Assembly (NCBI RefSeq): GCF_005405905.1 | Contig: NZ_BJHU01000049.1 | Coordinates: 1-64,000 of the forward strand | DNA: 64,000 nucleotides | Direction of reading: 5' to 3' | Origin: Acidovorax sp. NB1 | GTDB taxonomy: Bacteria; Pseudomonadota; Gammaproteobacteria; Burkholderiales; Burkholderiaceae_C | Shown here: piece by piece, positions 43,324 through 53,158 of the stretch | How the letters are laid out: every line of letters starts with the position of its first letter | Position numbering within the stretch: the stretch's first letter is position 1 | Notes under the pieces: generated by a model | The model's input: the letters and a program-made list of their open reading frames with translations, nothing else | The model's database searches: none | What the model was told of the DNA's origin: nothing | Made by a program: the position numbers and the translations under genes

Positions 43324-43788
43324 ATGACCACTACAGCCGCCGCCCTTCCTACCGTCCAGCCGGGTTCTTTCCTCACCTTGCACTACCGCCTGGCGGGCCC
43401 GGCGGGGGATGTGATCAACACCTTTACCGACAAACCCGCCACCCTGTCGCTGGGCACGGGCGAGCTGTCGCCAGCCATGGAGCAGCGCCTGCTGGGCCTG
43501 GCCGAGGGCACGCGCACCACGTTCGAGCTGCCTGCGGGCGAGGCCTTTGGCGAGCGCAACCCTGACATGCAGCAATGGGTGGCGCGCAAGCTGATGAACG
43601 AGCTGGGCGACCCCGACGAAAAGTACAACGTGGGCGATGTGGTGCAGTTCCCCACACCCGACGGCCAGGGCAGCTACGCCGGGGCGGTGATGCAGGTGCG
43701 TGACGACGGCGCGGTGCTGTTCGACTTCAACCACCCGCTGGCGGGCCAGCCCGTGACCTTTGAAGTGCAGCTGATCGGGATCCTGTGA
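43324..43788 (+). CDS. slpA: FKBP-type peptidyl-prolyl isomerase SlpA
   Basis: A 154-residue FKBP of the SlyD/SlpA type: FKBP segments around 15-60 and 120-140 flank an inserted flap (about 66-115: [20 protein letters not shown]). It lacks the His-rich tail of SlyD. It catalyses prolyl isomerisation and has chaperone activity on the ribosome. The stop overlaps the start of ispH, a pairing conserved in many proteobacteria. Confidence 0.93.
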   Translation: MTTTAAALPTVQPGSFLTLHYRLAGPAGDVINTFTDKPATLSLGTGELSPAMEQRLLGLAEGTRTTFELPAGEAFGERNPDMQQWVARKLMNELGDPDEKYNVGDVVQFPTPDGQGSYAGAVMQVRDDGAVLFDFNHPLAGQPVTFEVQLIGIL

Positions 43789-44783
43789 TGCAGGCACCGC
43801 AAGAAATCCTGCTGGCCGAGCCGCGCGGCTTTTGCGCCGGCGTGGACCGCGCCATCGAGATCGTGGAGCGCGCCATCCAGAAGTTTGGCGCCCCCATCTA
43901 TGTGCGCCACGAAATCGTGCACAACACCTATGTGGTGAACGACCTCAAGGCCAAGGGTGCGATCTTCATCGAAGAGCTGTCGGATGTGCCCCCGGGCGCC
44001 ACGCTGGTCTTCAGCGCCCATGGCGTGAGCAAGGCGGTGCAGCAAGAGGCCGAGGCACGTGGCTTCAGCATCTTCGACGCCACCTGCCCACTGGTGACCA
44101 AGGTGCACGTCGAAGTGGCCAAGCTCGCCAAAGAGGGCTACGAGTTCATCATGATCGGCCACAAGGGCCACCCCGAGGTCGAGGGCACCATGGGCCAGCT
44201 CGACCACGGCATCCACCTGGTGGAAGACGTGGAAGACGTGGCCCGCGTGCAGCCCGCGCAGACCGAGAAGCTGGCCGTGGTCACGCAGACCACGCTGAGT
44301 GTGGACGACGCCGCCGAGATCTCGGCCGCCGTGCGTGCGCGCTTTCCGAGCGTGCGCGAGCCCAAGCAGCAGGACATCTGCTACGCCACGCAAAACCGCC
44401 AGGACGCCGTCAAGGTGCTGAGCCCGCAGGTGGACGTGGTGATCGTGGTGGGCAGCCCCACCAGCTCCAACAGCAACCGCCTGCGCGAGCTGGCCGCCAA
44501 GCTGGGCACCACGGCCTACATGGTGGACAGTGCCGACGAACTGCAGGGCGAATGGTTCAAGGGCCGCGCGCGTGTGGGGCTCACGGCCGGTGCGTCGGCA
44601 CCTGAAATCCTGGTGCAGCAGGTCATCGACCGCATCAAGGCGCTGGGCGCGGTGTCGGTGCGCAGCATGGCGGGCATCGAGGAGACCATCAAGTTCCCGC
44701 TGCCCAAGGGGCTGAAGATCGACGCAGCCACGGGGCTGGAGATCCGTGAGCGCACGCCAGAGACGGGGCCGTCTGCCCACTGA
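43788..44783 (+). CDS. ispH: 4-hydroxy-3-methylbut-2-enyl diphosphate reductase
   Basis: A 331-residue [4Fe-4S] enzyme of the MEP pathway that makes IPP and DMAPP. Cluster ligands are C16 (PRGFCAGV), C100 (DATCPLV) and C198 (QDICYAT). Catalytic or substrate motifs are the conserved HG and the [10 protein letters not shown] near 225-235. The ATG at 43788 overlaps the slpA TGA; an in-frame GTG at 43785 is equally coupled. A hairpin terminator and a repeat copy follow. Confidence 0.96.
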   Translation: MQAPQEILLAEPRGFCAGVDRAIEIVERAIQKFGAPIYVRHEIVHNTYVVNDLKAKGAIFIEELSDVPPGATLVFSAHGVSKAVQQEAEARGFSIFDATCPLVTKVHVEVAKLAKEGYEFIMIGHKGHPEVEGTMGQLDHGIHLVEDVEDVARVQPAQTEKLAVVTQTTLSVDDAAEISAAVRARFPSVREPKQQDICYATQNRQDAVKVLSPQVDVVIVVGSPTSSNSNRLRELAAKLGTTAYMVDSADELQGEWFKGRARVGLTAGASAPEILVQQVIDRIKALGAVSVRSMAGIEETIKFPLPKGLKIDAATGLEIRERTPETGPSAH

Positions 44784-44804
44784 CGGTCGGGCGGTTCATT
44801 TGAG

Positions 44805-44837
44805 AAAAGGGCGCTTGCAGGCGTCCTTTGTTCTTTT
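44805..44837 (+). terminator. intrinsic terminator after ispH
   Basis: AAAGGGCGC and GCGTCCTTT pair (one mismatch) around a TTGCAG loop, followed by GTTCTTTT. It lies about 22 bp after the stop. Confidence 0.7.
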
Positions 44838-44897
44838 ACTCCTGAATTGATAGCTGCTATCGCTTGACTATCGCGCGGTAGCGGCCATTTTTATTCA
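44837..44897 (+). repeat. dispersed repeat, copy A
   Basis: TACTCCTGAATTGATAGCT (44837-44855), a 27-nt core (44856-44882) and GGCCATTTTTATTCA. It begins at the T-run of the ispH terminator. The first 19 nt are identical to copy B inside fdsA. Confidence 0.9.
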
Positions 44898-44906
44898 GAT
44901 TTTTCA

Positions 44907-45620
44907 CTACAGCGGAACGGCGGGTCCGCTCCACAGGTCCAGCGGCGGGTCGGCCGCCACGGCGCGCAGGATGTCGGTGCGCGAGATGAAGCCCGACAAC
45001 ACGCCCGCCTCGTCCGTCACCGGCAGGCCGGGCAGGCCGGTGTCCAGCAGCACGGCCGCCACGCGGCGCAGCTCGGTGTCCGCCGCGACGGTGGGCACCG
45101 GGCTCACCATCACCTCGGCCACCGGGCGGCGGGCCAGGTCGATGGCCTGTTTGACGGCGCCGGGCTCCGGCAGCAGGTCCAGCGGCGCCATGTCGGCGCG
45201 CACCAGCAGGCCGATCACGCGGCCCAGCACATCCACCACCGGGGCCTGGGCCACCTTGTGCTCGGCCAGCGTCTGCCAGGCATCGTTCACGCGGGCATCC
45301 GGCTGCACGCTGAGTGCGCCCCGGGTCATCACGTCACTGACCCGGGTCAGCGGCTGGCGGGCATGCTGGGGGCCTTGTTCGGTCTGTGCATAGGCGCTCA
45401 CGGCGTCCTGCAGGCGCAGGTTGACCACGGCGGGCGTGGTGGCTTCTGCCGTGGCCGCGTGGGGCGGGGCGGGGAAGACGGGCACGGGATCCCCCGGCAG
45501 GTCCAGCGCCCGGGTGCGCAGCGCCTGGGGCCGCTGCACGCGCCGCACTGACGAGATCTTGGCCAGGTTCTCCGGGCCGCCCCGGTACATCTGGCCCGAC
45601 GGGCCGAACACAAAGAACAT
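44907..45620 (-). CDS. CBS-pair domain protein
   Basis: A 237-residue cytoplasmic protein with two CBS domains (about 93-150 and 165-225: VSDVMTRGALSVQPDARVNDA and VAEVMVSPVPTVAADTELRRV). CBS pairs bind adenosyl nucleotides and tune partner proteins. The N-terminal ~85 residues have a conserved start (MFFVFGPSGQMYRG) seen in Burkholderiales homologues. The ATG at 45620 has GGAGGAAAGAC upstream. No enzymatic domain is fused to it. Confidence 0.88.
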   Translation of the reverse strand: MFFVFGPSGQMYRGGPENLAKISSVRRVQRPQALRTRALDLPGDPVPVFPAPPHAATAEATTPAVVNLRLQDAVSAYAQTEQGPQHARQPLTRVSDVMTRGALSVQPDARVNDAWQTLAEHKVAQAPVVDVLGRVIGLLVRADMAPLDLLPEPGAVKQAIDLARRPVAEVMVSPVPTVAADTELRRVAAVLLDTGLPGLPVTDEAGVLSGFISRTDILRAVAADPPLDLWSGPAVPL

Positions 45621-45786
45621 GTCTTTCCTCCTGCGGGCAGGCCCGCAACGGGCGTTGGGTGGGGCTGCCCTGTCCATGTTATCGGCAGTTGTGGGGCGCT
45701 CGTGCAGTCAGCGTTGTGTCTGCATGTTGCGGGCAGCCCCTACACTGCCCCTTCTTTTGACACCACCTGCCCTCCGGAGCCCCTGC

Positions 45787-46728
45787 ATGATCGACCGCGC
45801 CGCCATTGCCGCCGCCCGCCGCCAACTGGCCACCCAGCCCGACTTTCTGCGCACCACGCCGCTGATGCGCCTGTCCGGCAAGTCCCTGGGCGTGGACTGT
45901 GCCGAGGTCTGGCTCAAGCTGGAGCATTTGCAGGTGGGTGGCAGCTTCAAGGCGCGCGGCATGCTGTATCGCCTGCTGGCCAACCCGGTGCCCGAGAGCG
46001 GCGTGATCATCGCCTCAGGCGGCAACGCCGGCATCGCCGTGGCGGCTGCGGCCCAGGCCCTGGGCGTGCGCTGCGAGGTGTTTGTGCCCGAGGTCTCGCC
46101 CGAGGCCAAACGAGCCCGCCTGCGCGCCCTGGGGGCAGAGGTGGTCGTCACCGGCGCTGCGTATTCCGAAGCCTTCGAAGCCTGCGTGGCCCGCCAGCAA
46201 ACTACCGGCGCATTGCAAGCCCACGCCTACGACCAGCCCGAAGTGGTAGCGGGCGCGGGCACCATGGCGCTGGAGATGGAAGAGCAGGGCGGCCGCCTGC
46301 CCGACACGGTGCTCGTCAGCGTGGGCGGTGGGGGCCTCATCGGCGGCGTGGCCGCGTGGGTGGAAAGCCGCGCCCATGTGGTGGCGCTGGAGCCCGAACG
46401 CGCGCCCACCCTGCACGCGGCGCGCGCCGCAGGGCAGCCGGTGGATGTGGAAGTGGGTGGCGTGGCCGCTGACTCGCTGGGCGCCAAGCGCATCGGCGCC
46501 ATTGGCTGGGAGATGAGCCAGCGCCACGTGCACGATGCGCTGCTTCTGCCCGACGACGCCATCCGCGCCGCCCAGCTGTGGTTGTGGAAGGAGCTGAAAC
46601 TGGCCGTGGAACCCGCCGCCGCACTGGGCCTGGCCGCGCTACAAACCGGCGCCTACAAGCCCCAGCCGCAGGAAACGGTGGCCCTGATTCTGTGTGGCGC
46701 CAACTTCGATCCGACGATGCTGGTGTGA
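45787..46728 (+). CDS. PLP-dependent threonine/serine dehydratase
   Basis: A 313-residue fold-type II PLP enzyme. The lysine that binds PLP is K55 in GGSFKARG, the substrate loop is SGGNAGIAV and the phosphate loop is SVGGGGLIGGV. It lacks the ACT-like regulatory domain of biosynthetic IlvA, so it is a catabolic or racemase-like dehydratase (e.g. threonine/serine ammonia-lyase or relative). The ATG at 45787 begins directly at the family core. It stands alone. Confidence 0.88.
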   Translation: MIDRAAIAAARRQLATQPDFLRTTPLMRLSGKSLGVDCAEVWLKLEHLQVGGSFKARGMLYRLLANPVPESGVIIASGGNAGIAVAAAAQALGVRCEVFVPEVSPEAKRARLRALGAEVVVTGAAYSEAFEACVARQQTTGALQAHAYDQPEVVAGAGTMALEMEEQGGRLPDTVLVSVGGGGLIGGVAAWVESRAHVVALEPERAPTLHAARAAGQPVDVEVGGVAADSLGAKRIGAIGWEMSQRHVHDALLLPDDAIRAAQLWLWKELKLAVEPAAALGLAALQTGAYKPQPQETVALILCGANFDPTMLV

Positions 46729-46756
46729 TTAGCTGTCAGTAGTTGCTGCGACGCGG

Positions 46757-46799
46757 CGTTGATAGCTCGGAATCGACCAATAGCGGTGGTTTTGATATG
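46757..46799 (+). repeat. dispersed repeat, shortened copy D
   Basis: TTGATAGCT (46759-46767), a 17-nt core instead of 27, and GGTGGTTTTGATATG. The core is 10 bp shorter than in the other copies. It lies between the dehydratase gene and the AT-rich lipoprotein gene. Confidence 0.45.
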
Positions 46800-46857
46800 C
46801 CAAAACATAGAATTTAATAGGCGGTTTTGGGTTTTTGTTGAGTTAATGAGAAGCGTG

Positions 46858-47583
46858 ATGAGAAAATATCTGATTTGTTTGCCGTTTGCTGTTTTGATAG
46901 TTGCTTGCGGAGGCGGTGGCGGTGAGACCGCCAAGACCTCGCAAGACTGCTTTAATGAGGGTTTTTGGGGTAGTGGCTCAAGAATATCAATTTCTGTAAA
47001 TTATTCTAGTAATTTTGGTGTTTCTTATCAAGAGGATGAAACGTACGCTGTAGTTGATTCATATGTTGAGGGTGGCGAGATCTATGCAACTGTTAGTGAG
47101 CCACGTTTTGTTCAATCTAGGTTTTCTCTTGGTAATGGCTACCTGAAAGAGTATGGCTACTCTGGCGGCAAGCCTCCTTTCGTCTCTGCAAGGGAAATCA
47201 CTCCACCCAAGGTTTTTCCAGTTTCAATGGATATTGGGCAGACGGTTCATCAGAGTTACTTTGTCACTGTTAAGAGCAATGGACCTTCTGGCCCTTCTCA
47301 AGATGCTTGGGATGCCCATGAATCAAGAACTTATGTTGGGCGTGAGGTAATCAAAACATCATTGGGGGCTTTTGAAGCCTGCCAATTTAAAATCAAAGAA
47401 AATCTGAATGCTTCCAGCGGTGCTGCATCCTCTTTTTCTGATGAGAAAACTGTTTGGATCGCAGCTGGTGGTTCATATCGCGGTTTGGTGCTGAAAACAG
47501 AAACTGTCCGATCTCCGTTGAATGGAGCACGTTCTACGACATCGAAGGAGGTGGTGAAAGTAAATGTTTTCAATGTGAATTGA
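46858..47583 (+). CDS. AT-rich lipoprotein of unknown function
   Basis: A 241-residue predicted lipoprotein: signal MRKYLICLPFAVLIVAC with the lipid Cys at 17, followed by GGGGG and a beta-rich mature part (QDCFNEGFWGSGSRISIS, EACQFKIKEN). No family is recognised. G+C is about 40% by eye and one 60-nt stretch (46981-47040) is only 25%, against ~66% around it, which points to recent horizontal transfer. An ATG 12 bp upstream is an alternative start. It lies alone between the dehydratase gene and serS. Confidence 0.7.
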   Translation: MRKYLICLPFAVLIVACGGGGGETAKTSQDCFNEGFWGSGSRISISVNYSSNFGVSYQEDETYAVVDSYVEGGEIYATVSEPRFVQSRFSLGNGYLKEYGYSGGKPPFVSAREITPPKVFPVSMDIGQTVHQSYFVTVKSNGPSGPSQDAWDAHESRTYVGREVIKTSLGAFEACQFKIKENLNASSGAASSFSDEKTVWIAAGGSYRGLVLKTETVRSPLNGARSTTSKEVVKVNVFNVN

Positions 47584-47703
47584 AAAATTACGAACGCTAA
47601 GGTGGGTGCATCCAGTTTGTTTTTCTGTGACAGCGACCAGAGCTTGGTATCAGAGCCGTCTGGCTTTCGGTTCGATAGCCACATGGGTCCATCAGCCGAC
47701 TAA

Positions 47704-49029
<1,326 letters not shown>

Positions 49030-49086
49030 GGCCGCGTGAGAGAACCCGGCAGGTCCGTTCGGGCTTGCCTGATTCATCGACTCCTG

Positions 49087-49117
49087 CAGCGGGCCCTTGT
49101 GGCCCGTTGTGTTTTTC
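49087..49117 (+). terminator. intrinsic terminator after serS
   Basis: CGGGCC (49090-49095) pairs with GGCCCG (49101-49106) and a T-run (GTTTTT) follows from 49111. Confidence 0.75.
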
Positions 49118-49190
49118 ACTTCCCGTTCATGCAGGCGTGGCGCGTATGGGTGCCACGTGAAAGACCCTGGGTAAAGCCTTGTGCGGGTGC

Positions 49191-50090
49191 TCAGGCCGCC
49201 AGGGCGGGCGGAGCTGAAAAATCCACCTGCGCCTGGGCCAGGCGCAACATGGCTGCCACCAGCGCCCGCGTATCGCCCCGCCGCCATTGGTATGCGTAGT
49301 GCAGCGGGGCCAGTGGCGTGCGTCCGCCCACCGCATGCAGGCCCAGGGTGCGGACCCAGCCAGTAGGCAAGAACCCAACCCCCACACCGGCGCGCAGCAT
49401 CCCGGCCACGGCCCCCCAGCTGTTGCACAGGATGCGCTCGTGCACCGTGACGCGGTGCGCCAGCAGCCAGTCGTCGAGCAGCCGCGTAGTCCCCGCCCCG
49501 GCTGGCAGGGTGACCAGTGCATGGCGCTGCAACAGGGCCCCGGCGCCCATCCGGCCTGCACCGGGCAGGCCCGGTGCGGCAGCCCAGGCGAAGTGGGCAG
49601 CGCCTACCGGCTGCGACAGCAGGCTGCTGCGGGATGAGCGCCCGGCGATCACGGCGAAGTCCAGTTCGCCATCGTCCAGGCGGCGTTCCAGCACACTGCC
49701 TACGTCCACCACAGGTTCCAGAACGAGGCGGGGGTGCGCGTGCCGGGCCGCTGCCACCAGCGCGGGCAGCCAGGTGAGCGCCGAGAGATCGCCCACACCA
49801 AAACGGCAGCGGCCGGTGAGCGCCGCGCGTGCATCCGCCGCCTGGCTCAGTGCCGTCATGGCCTGGAGCACGTCAAGTGCTGCGGGCAGCAGGCGTTCTC
49901 CGGCTTCGGTGAGCACGGCGCGGTGGCCGCTGCGGTCAAACAGTGGCTGGCCCAGCACCGACTCCAGCTCGGCGATGCGCTTGGACAGCGACGACACCGA
50001 TACATGCACACGTTCTGCCGCGGTGCTGAAGTTGGCGCAGGTGGCGGCCCACCAAAAGGCTTCGAGCTGCTTGATGGAAGGGGTGGACAT
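49191..50090 (-). CDS. LysR-type regulator, divergent from alpha-hydroxy-acid oxidase
   Basis: A 299-residue LysR regulator: HTH at about 5-60 (FWWAATCANFSTAAERVHVSVSSLSKRI) and an effector domain from about 90. It is divergent from an FMN-dependent oxidase across a 133-bp gap that contains a 9-bp inverted repeat. The usual reading is that it activates the oxidase gene in response to its substrate and represses itself. Confidence 0.88.
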   Translation of the reverse strand: MSTPSIKQLEAFWWAATCANFSTAAERVHVSVSSLSKRIAELESVLGQPLFDRSGHRAVLTEAGERLLPAALDVLQAMTALSQAADARAALTGRCRFGVGDLSALTWLPALVAAARHAHPRLVLEPVVDVGSVLERRLDDGELDFAVIAGRSSRSSLLSQPVGAAHFAWAAAPGLPGAGRMGAGALLQRHALVTLPAGAGTTRLLDDWLLAHRVTVHERILCNSWGAVAGMLRAGVGVGFLPTGWVRTLGLHAVGGRTPLAPLHYAYQWRRGDTRALVAAMLRLAQAQVDFSAPPALAA

Positions 50091-50103
50091 GGGTTGTGAG
50101 CGA

Positions 50104-50139
50104 AAAAGCGAACAACTTCATTCTAGATATTTCGCTTTT
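50104..50139. promoter_or_regulatory. candidate LysR operator in the divergent gap
   Basis: AAAAGCGAA (50104-50112) and TTCGCTTTT (50131-50139) are perfect 9-bp inverted arms separated by 18 nt. The dyad lies between the LysR and oxidase start codons, about 14 bp from the regulator start. Confidence 0.5.
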
Positions 50140-50223
50140 ATGCGCATTCCATGCTGCCTAGAGTGGCGGCTTGCATGAACCCGTTCTGAACCTGTTCTGA
50201 CCGTTTTTACCGGCGCCCCCACC

Positions 50224-51450
50224 ATGATTGCTGCCCCTGATTCCTTGTCCCCCGTGGCATCGCCCGCACTGGGTGCTGTGCCGCGCTCCCCGGCCGTGCT
50301 GCGCCGCATGCTGTCGCTGCACGACTTTGAGGACGCCGCGCGTCGGCGCCTGCCCCGGCCTATCTTTGGCTACATTGCGGGCGCAGCCGAGGACAATGCC
50401 TCGCTGCGCGACAACCGCGAGGTGTTTGGCGAATACGCCTTCACAACGCGTGTGCTGCGCGACGTCTCGCTGCGCTCCCAGTCTGTGGAGCTGTTCGGCG
50501 AGCGCTACAGCAGCCCCTTCGGTATTGCGCCCATGGGCATCAATGCTTTGTCCACCTACCGGGGCGACCTGGTGCTGGCGCGTGCGGCGCAGCGTGCAGG
50601 CATCGCATCGGTCATGAGTGGCACCTCGCTGATCCCGCTGGAGGAGGTGGCGCGCCAGAGCCCGGGCACCTGGTTCCAGGCCTACCTGCCCGGAGACCAG
50701 GCGCGCATCGATGCGCTCATCGACCGCGTGGAGCGCGCGGGTTTCCGCACGCTGGTGGTCACGGTGGACATTCCCATCTCGGCCAACCGCGAGAACAACA
50801 TCCGCACGGGCTTTTCGACACCGCTCAGGCCCGGCCTGCGCCTGGCCTGGGATGGCCTGGTGCGGCCGCGCTGGGTGGCGGGCACCTTCTTGCGCACGCT
50901 GCTGTGCCATGGCATGCCGCACTTCGAGAACTCGTTTGCCACGCGGGGTGCTCCCATCATGTCGTCCTCGGTGCTGCGCGATTTCTCGGCACGCGACCAC
51001 CTCAGCTGGAACCATCTGGAGGCCATCCGGCGCCGCTGGAAGGGCCCGCTGGTCGTCAAGGGGGTGCTCAGCGTGGAAGATGCGCTGCAGGCCCGGAACC
51101 TGGGGGCGGACGGTGTGGTGCTGTCCAACCACGGAGGTCGCCAGCTCGATGGTGCCGCGTCCGCCATGCGGGTGCTGGAGTCCGTGGTGACGGCCGTGGG
51201 ACCGGCCTTCCCGGTGCTCATTGATGGAGGTTTCCGGCGTGGCTCTGATGTGCTCAAAGCCATTGCGCTGGGCGCACGCATGGTGCTGGTGGGGCGCCCT
51301 TTCAACTACGCGGCCGCTGTGGCCGGAGAGGCCGGGGTGTTGCACGCCATCGGGCTGCTGCGCGACGAGGTAGACCGCAACCTCGCCATGCTGGGTGCCA
51401 GGGCATGCACGGACCTGGGGCCCGGGCACATCGTTCGCCGACGCGGCTGA
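50224..51450 (+). CDS. FMN-dependent alpha-hydroxy-acid dehydrogenase (LldD/MdlB-like)
   Basis: A 408-residue FMN TIM-barrel enzyme that oxidises L-2-hydroxy acids (lactate, mandelate or glycolate). Features are PIFGYIAGAAEDN near the N terminus, the catalytic His in SNHGGRQLDG, the phosphate site DGGFRRGSDVLKAIALGA and GRPFNYAAA. The substrate cannot be chosen from sequence alone. The N-terminal 25 residues are an unusual Pro/Ala extension. It is divergent from a LysR regulator. Confidence 0.9.
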   Translation: MIAAPDSLSPVASPALGAVPRSPAVLRRMLSLHDFEDAARRRLPRPIFGYIAGAAEDNASLRDNREVFGEYAFTTRVLRDVSLRSQSVELFGERYSSPFGIAPMGINALSTYRGDLVLARAAQRAGIASVMSGTSLIPLEEVARQSPGTWFQAYLPGDQARIDALIDRVERAGFRTLVVTVDIPISANRENNIRTGFSTPLRPGLRLAWDGLVRPRWVAGTFLRTLLCHGMPHFENSFATRGAPIMSSSVLRDFSARDHLSWNHLEAIRRRWKGPLVVKGVLSVEDALQARNLGADGVVLSNHGGRQLDGAASAMRVLESVVTAVGPAFPVLIDGGFRRGSDVLKAIALGARMVLVGRPFNYAAAVAGEAGVLHAIGLLRDEVDRNLAMLGARACTDLGPGHIVRRRG

Positions 51451-51479
51451 GACCGGCGGAACATGCAGGAGCACCCGGT

Positions 51480-51507
51480 CTGGACGCAGGAAAAACCTTG
51501 CTATAAT
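51480..51507 (+). promoter_or_regulatory. promoter of tRNA-Ser
   Basis: The -10 element is TATAAT at 51502-51507 and a weak -35-like CTGGAC at 51480-51485 gives a 16-bp spacer. The first tRNA base is 17 bp after the -10. Confidence 0.65.
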
Positions 51508-51524
51508 CGCAACTTCGACTCACA

Positions 51525-51615
<91 letters not shown>

Positions 51616-51620
51616 TATTC

Positions 51621-51660
51621 AAAGGGTTTGCTGCTATGAAAATAGAAGCAAACCCTTTCT
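51621..51660 (+). terminator. hairpin downstream of tRNA-Ser
   Basis: AAAGGGTTTGCT (51621-51632) and AGCAAACCCTTT (51647-51658) are perfect 12-bp inverted arms 7 nt after the CCA. It is the likely transcript end; the T-run is formed by the right arm itself. Confidence 0.8.
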
Positions 51661-51722
51661 GGTTTCTGGGCCCTCCTGCGCTCCCTCTCCTTCCCTCCCT
51701 ACCTCTTCCTGGCTGCTCTTTG

Positions 51723-52871
51723 TCAGCCAGCCCGAACCCGGTTGCGGCCCTGTGCCTTGGCTTCGTAAAGGGCCGTATCGGCGCGGGCAATCAGGGCATC
51801 GACCGTGGGGTCACCCGCCTGTACCGTGGTCACTCCGATGCTGACGGTGCAGTGCGGCAGGTCTGCGGTGCCGGGTGTTGCATCCAAGGCTGCGCGCATG
51901 CGTTCTGCCACGGCCTGGGCGGCGGCGCTGTCGGTTTCCGGCAGCAGCACCATGAATTCCTCCCCCCCATAACGCCCGAGCCGGTCGGCCGACCGAAGGT
52001 GCGACTGGACAAGCCGCACAAAGCGTTTGAGGACCTGGTCACCTGCAAGGTGTCCATGTGCGTCGTTGACGCGCTTGAAGTGGTCGATGTCCAGGATCAG
52101 CAGTGAAAAAGTGCTGCCGTAGCGGCTCCAGCGGGTCAGTTCTTCTGCACAGGCCGCCAGCACGGACCGGCGGGTGTGTGCCCCGGTCAGGGAGTCGTGG
52201 GTGGCGAGGTATTCAAACTCCGCGCGCACGCGTTCACCGGCCATCAGCAGGACCCCGATGCTGACCAGCAGCACCGAGAAGCTGAAGGCGGCAATGTAGA
52301 GGGTTTGGACGAAAGACTGTGTGAAGCGATGGGTGTCCGCTTGGTCCAGCCACAGCGTTGATATGGCGCGGCAGACCAGCACCGCTGCCTGCCCCCACAA
52401 CACCATGGCTGTGAAGCGGGGGGCAAAACCCCGGTTGCCATGGCGGCCCAGCAGGCGCGCATGTTTGGCCACGATGGCTGCCAGGGTGCCGCTGAAGACC
52501 AGGACCCGGATGCGGTAGTCCGGGTACACAAACATGAAAAAAGTGATGGCCAACAAGGCCCCCAGGATCACCGTGGCCCAGCGGCGCCATGAGGAAGGCA
52601 GGCTGTACAACCGCTCCGAGCCCAGCAGGAACAGCGTGACCCCCGTCAGCAGCAGGGCATTGCCTACCAACGCCACCAGCGGCGCGGGCAGCACGCCGTC
52701 CAGGCCGTAGAAAAGGGTGGAACTGGCGCACAGCAGCGGCGCTGTTCCCCACAGCCGCATCCCACGGATCGAAGGGGGATAGCTGCGCCGCAGACCCAGC
52801 AGGACCAGCCCCATCACGATGCCTATCATGCCGGCCATGATGGTCAGGGAGCGAAGGTCAAGGCTGAGCAT
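51723..52871 (-). CDS. membrane GGDEF diguanylate cyclase
   Basis: A 382-residue protein with about seven hydrophobic helices over residues 8-215 and a C-terminal GGDEF domain (about 225-380). The active site is GRYGGEEFMVLLPE (GGEEF variant), and RSAD eight residues upstream is an intact inhibitory I-site. It makes c-di-GMP under control of an unknown membrane signal. It is divergent from selD across a 287-bp gap with an NtrC-like dyad. Confidence 0.92.
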   Translation of the reverse strand: MLSLDLRSLTIMAGMIGIVMGLVLLGLRRSYPPSIRGMRLWGTAPLLCASSTLFYGLDGVLPAPLVALVGNALLLTGVTLFLLGSERLYSLPSSWRRWATVILGALLAITFFMFVYPDYRIRVLVFSGTLAAIVAKHARLLGRHGNRGFAPRFTAMVLWGQAAVLVCRAISTLWLDQADTHRFTQSFVQTLYIAAFSFSVLLVSIGVLLMAGERVRAEFEYLATHDSLTGAHTRRSVLAACAEELTRWSRYGSTFSLLILDIDHFKRVNDAHGHLAGDQVLKRFVRLVQSHLRSADRLGRYGGEEFMVLLPETDSAAAQAVAERMRAALDATPGTADLPHCTVSIGVTTVQAGDPTVDALIARADTALYEAKAQGRNRVRAG

Positions 52872-52960
52872 GAAGTGGTGGAGGCGTGGTGGAAGTGGCC
52901 CGACTGTGATGGGCGAATGGGGCGAGGTGTTCTACCGGCACCAGGGGGCGATGAGCGCCT

Positions 52961-52979
52961 TTGCACCGGTCTGGTGCAA
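52961..52979. promoter_or_regulatory. NtrC-like dyad between dgc and selD
   Basis: TTGCACC (52961-52967) and GGTGCAA (52973-52979) form a dyad whose inner TGCACC-N5-GGTGCA has exactly the 17-bp layout of NtrC sites. No convincing sigma-54 promoter (GG-N10-GC) is seen beside it. The remainder of the 287-bp gap holds no gene. Confidence 0.4.
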
Positions 52980-53158
52980 TTCTAGGGGGCGCTTGGGGCG
53001 GGACTATGTCTGGCTTGGTATACCGTCCAGCCGTTTTGGTGGATCGTGCGCGAATGGGGGGAATCGCAGCGGGGAGGCTGGCGTGTTGAGCCGCCGGGCC
53101 CTCACCGCCAGAATGGAGGGCTGCGCGGCTTGCGCCCAATGCCCGGAAAGAACCCTGC

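Noticed and set aside
53005..53035. Sigma-54 promoter (TGGCTTGGTATA) downstream of the NtrC-like dyad
   Set aside because: The required GC at the -12 element is missing.
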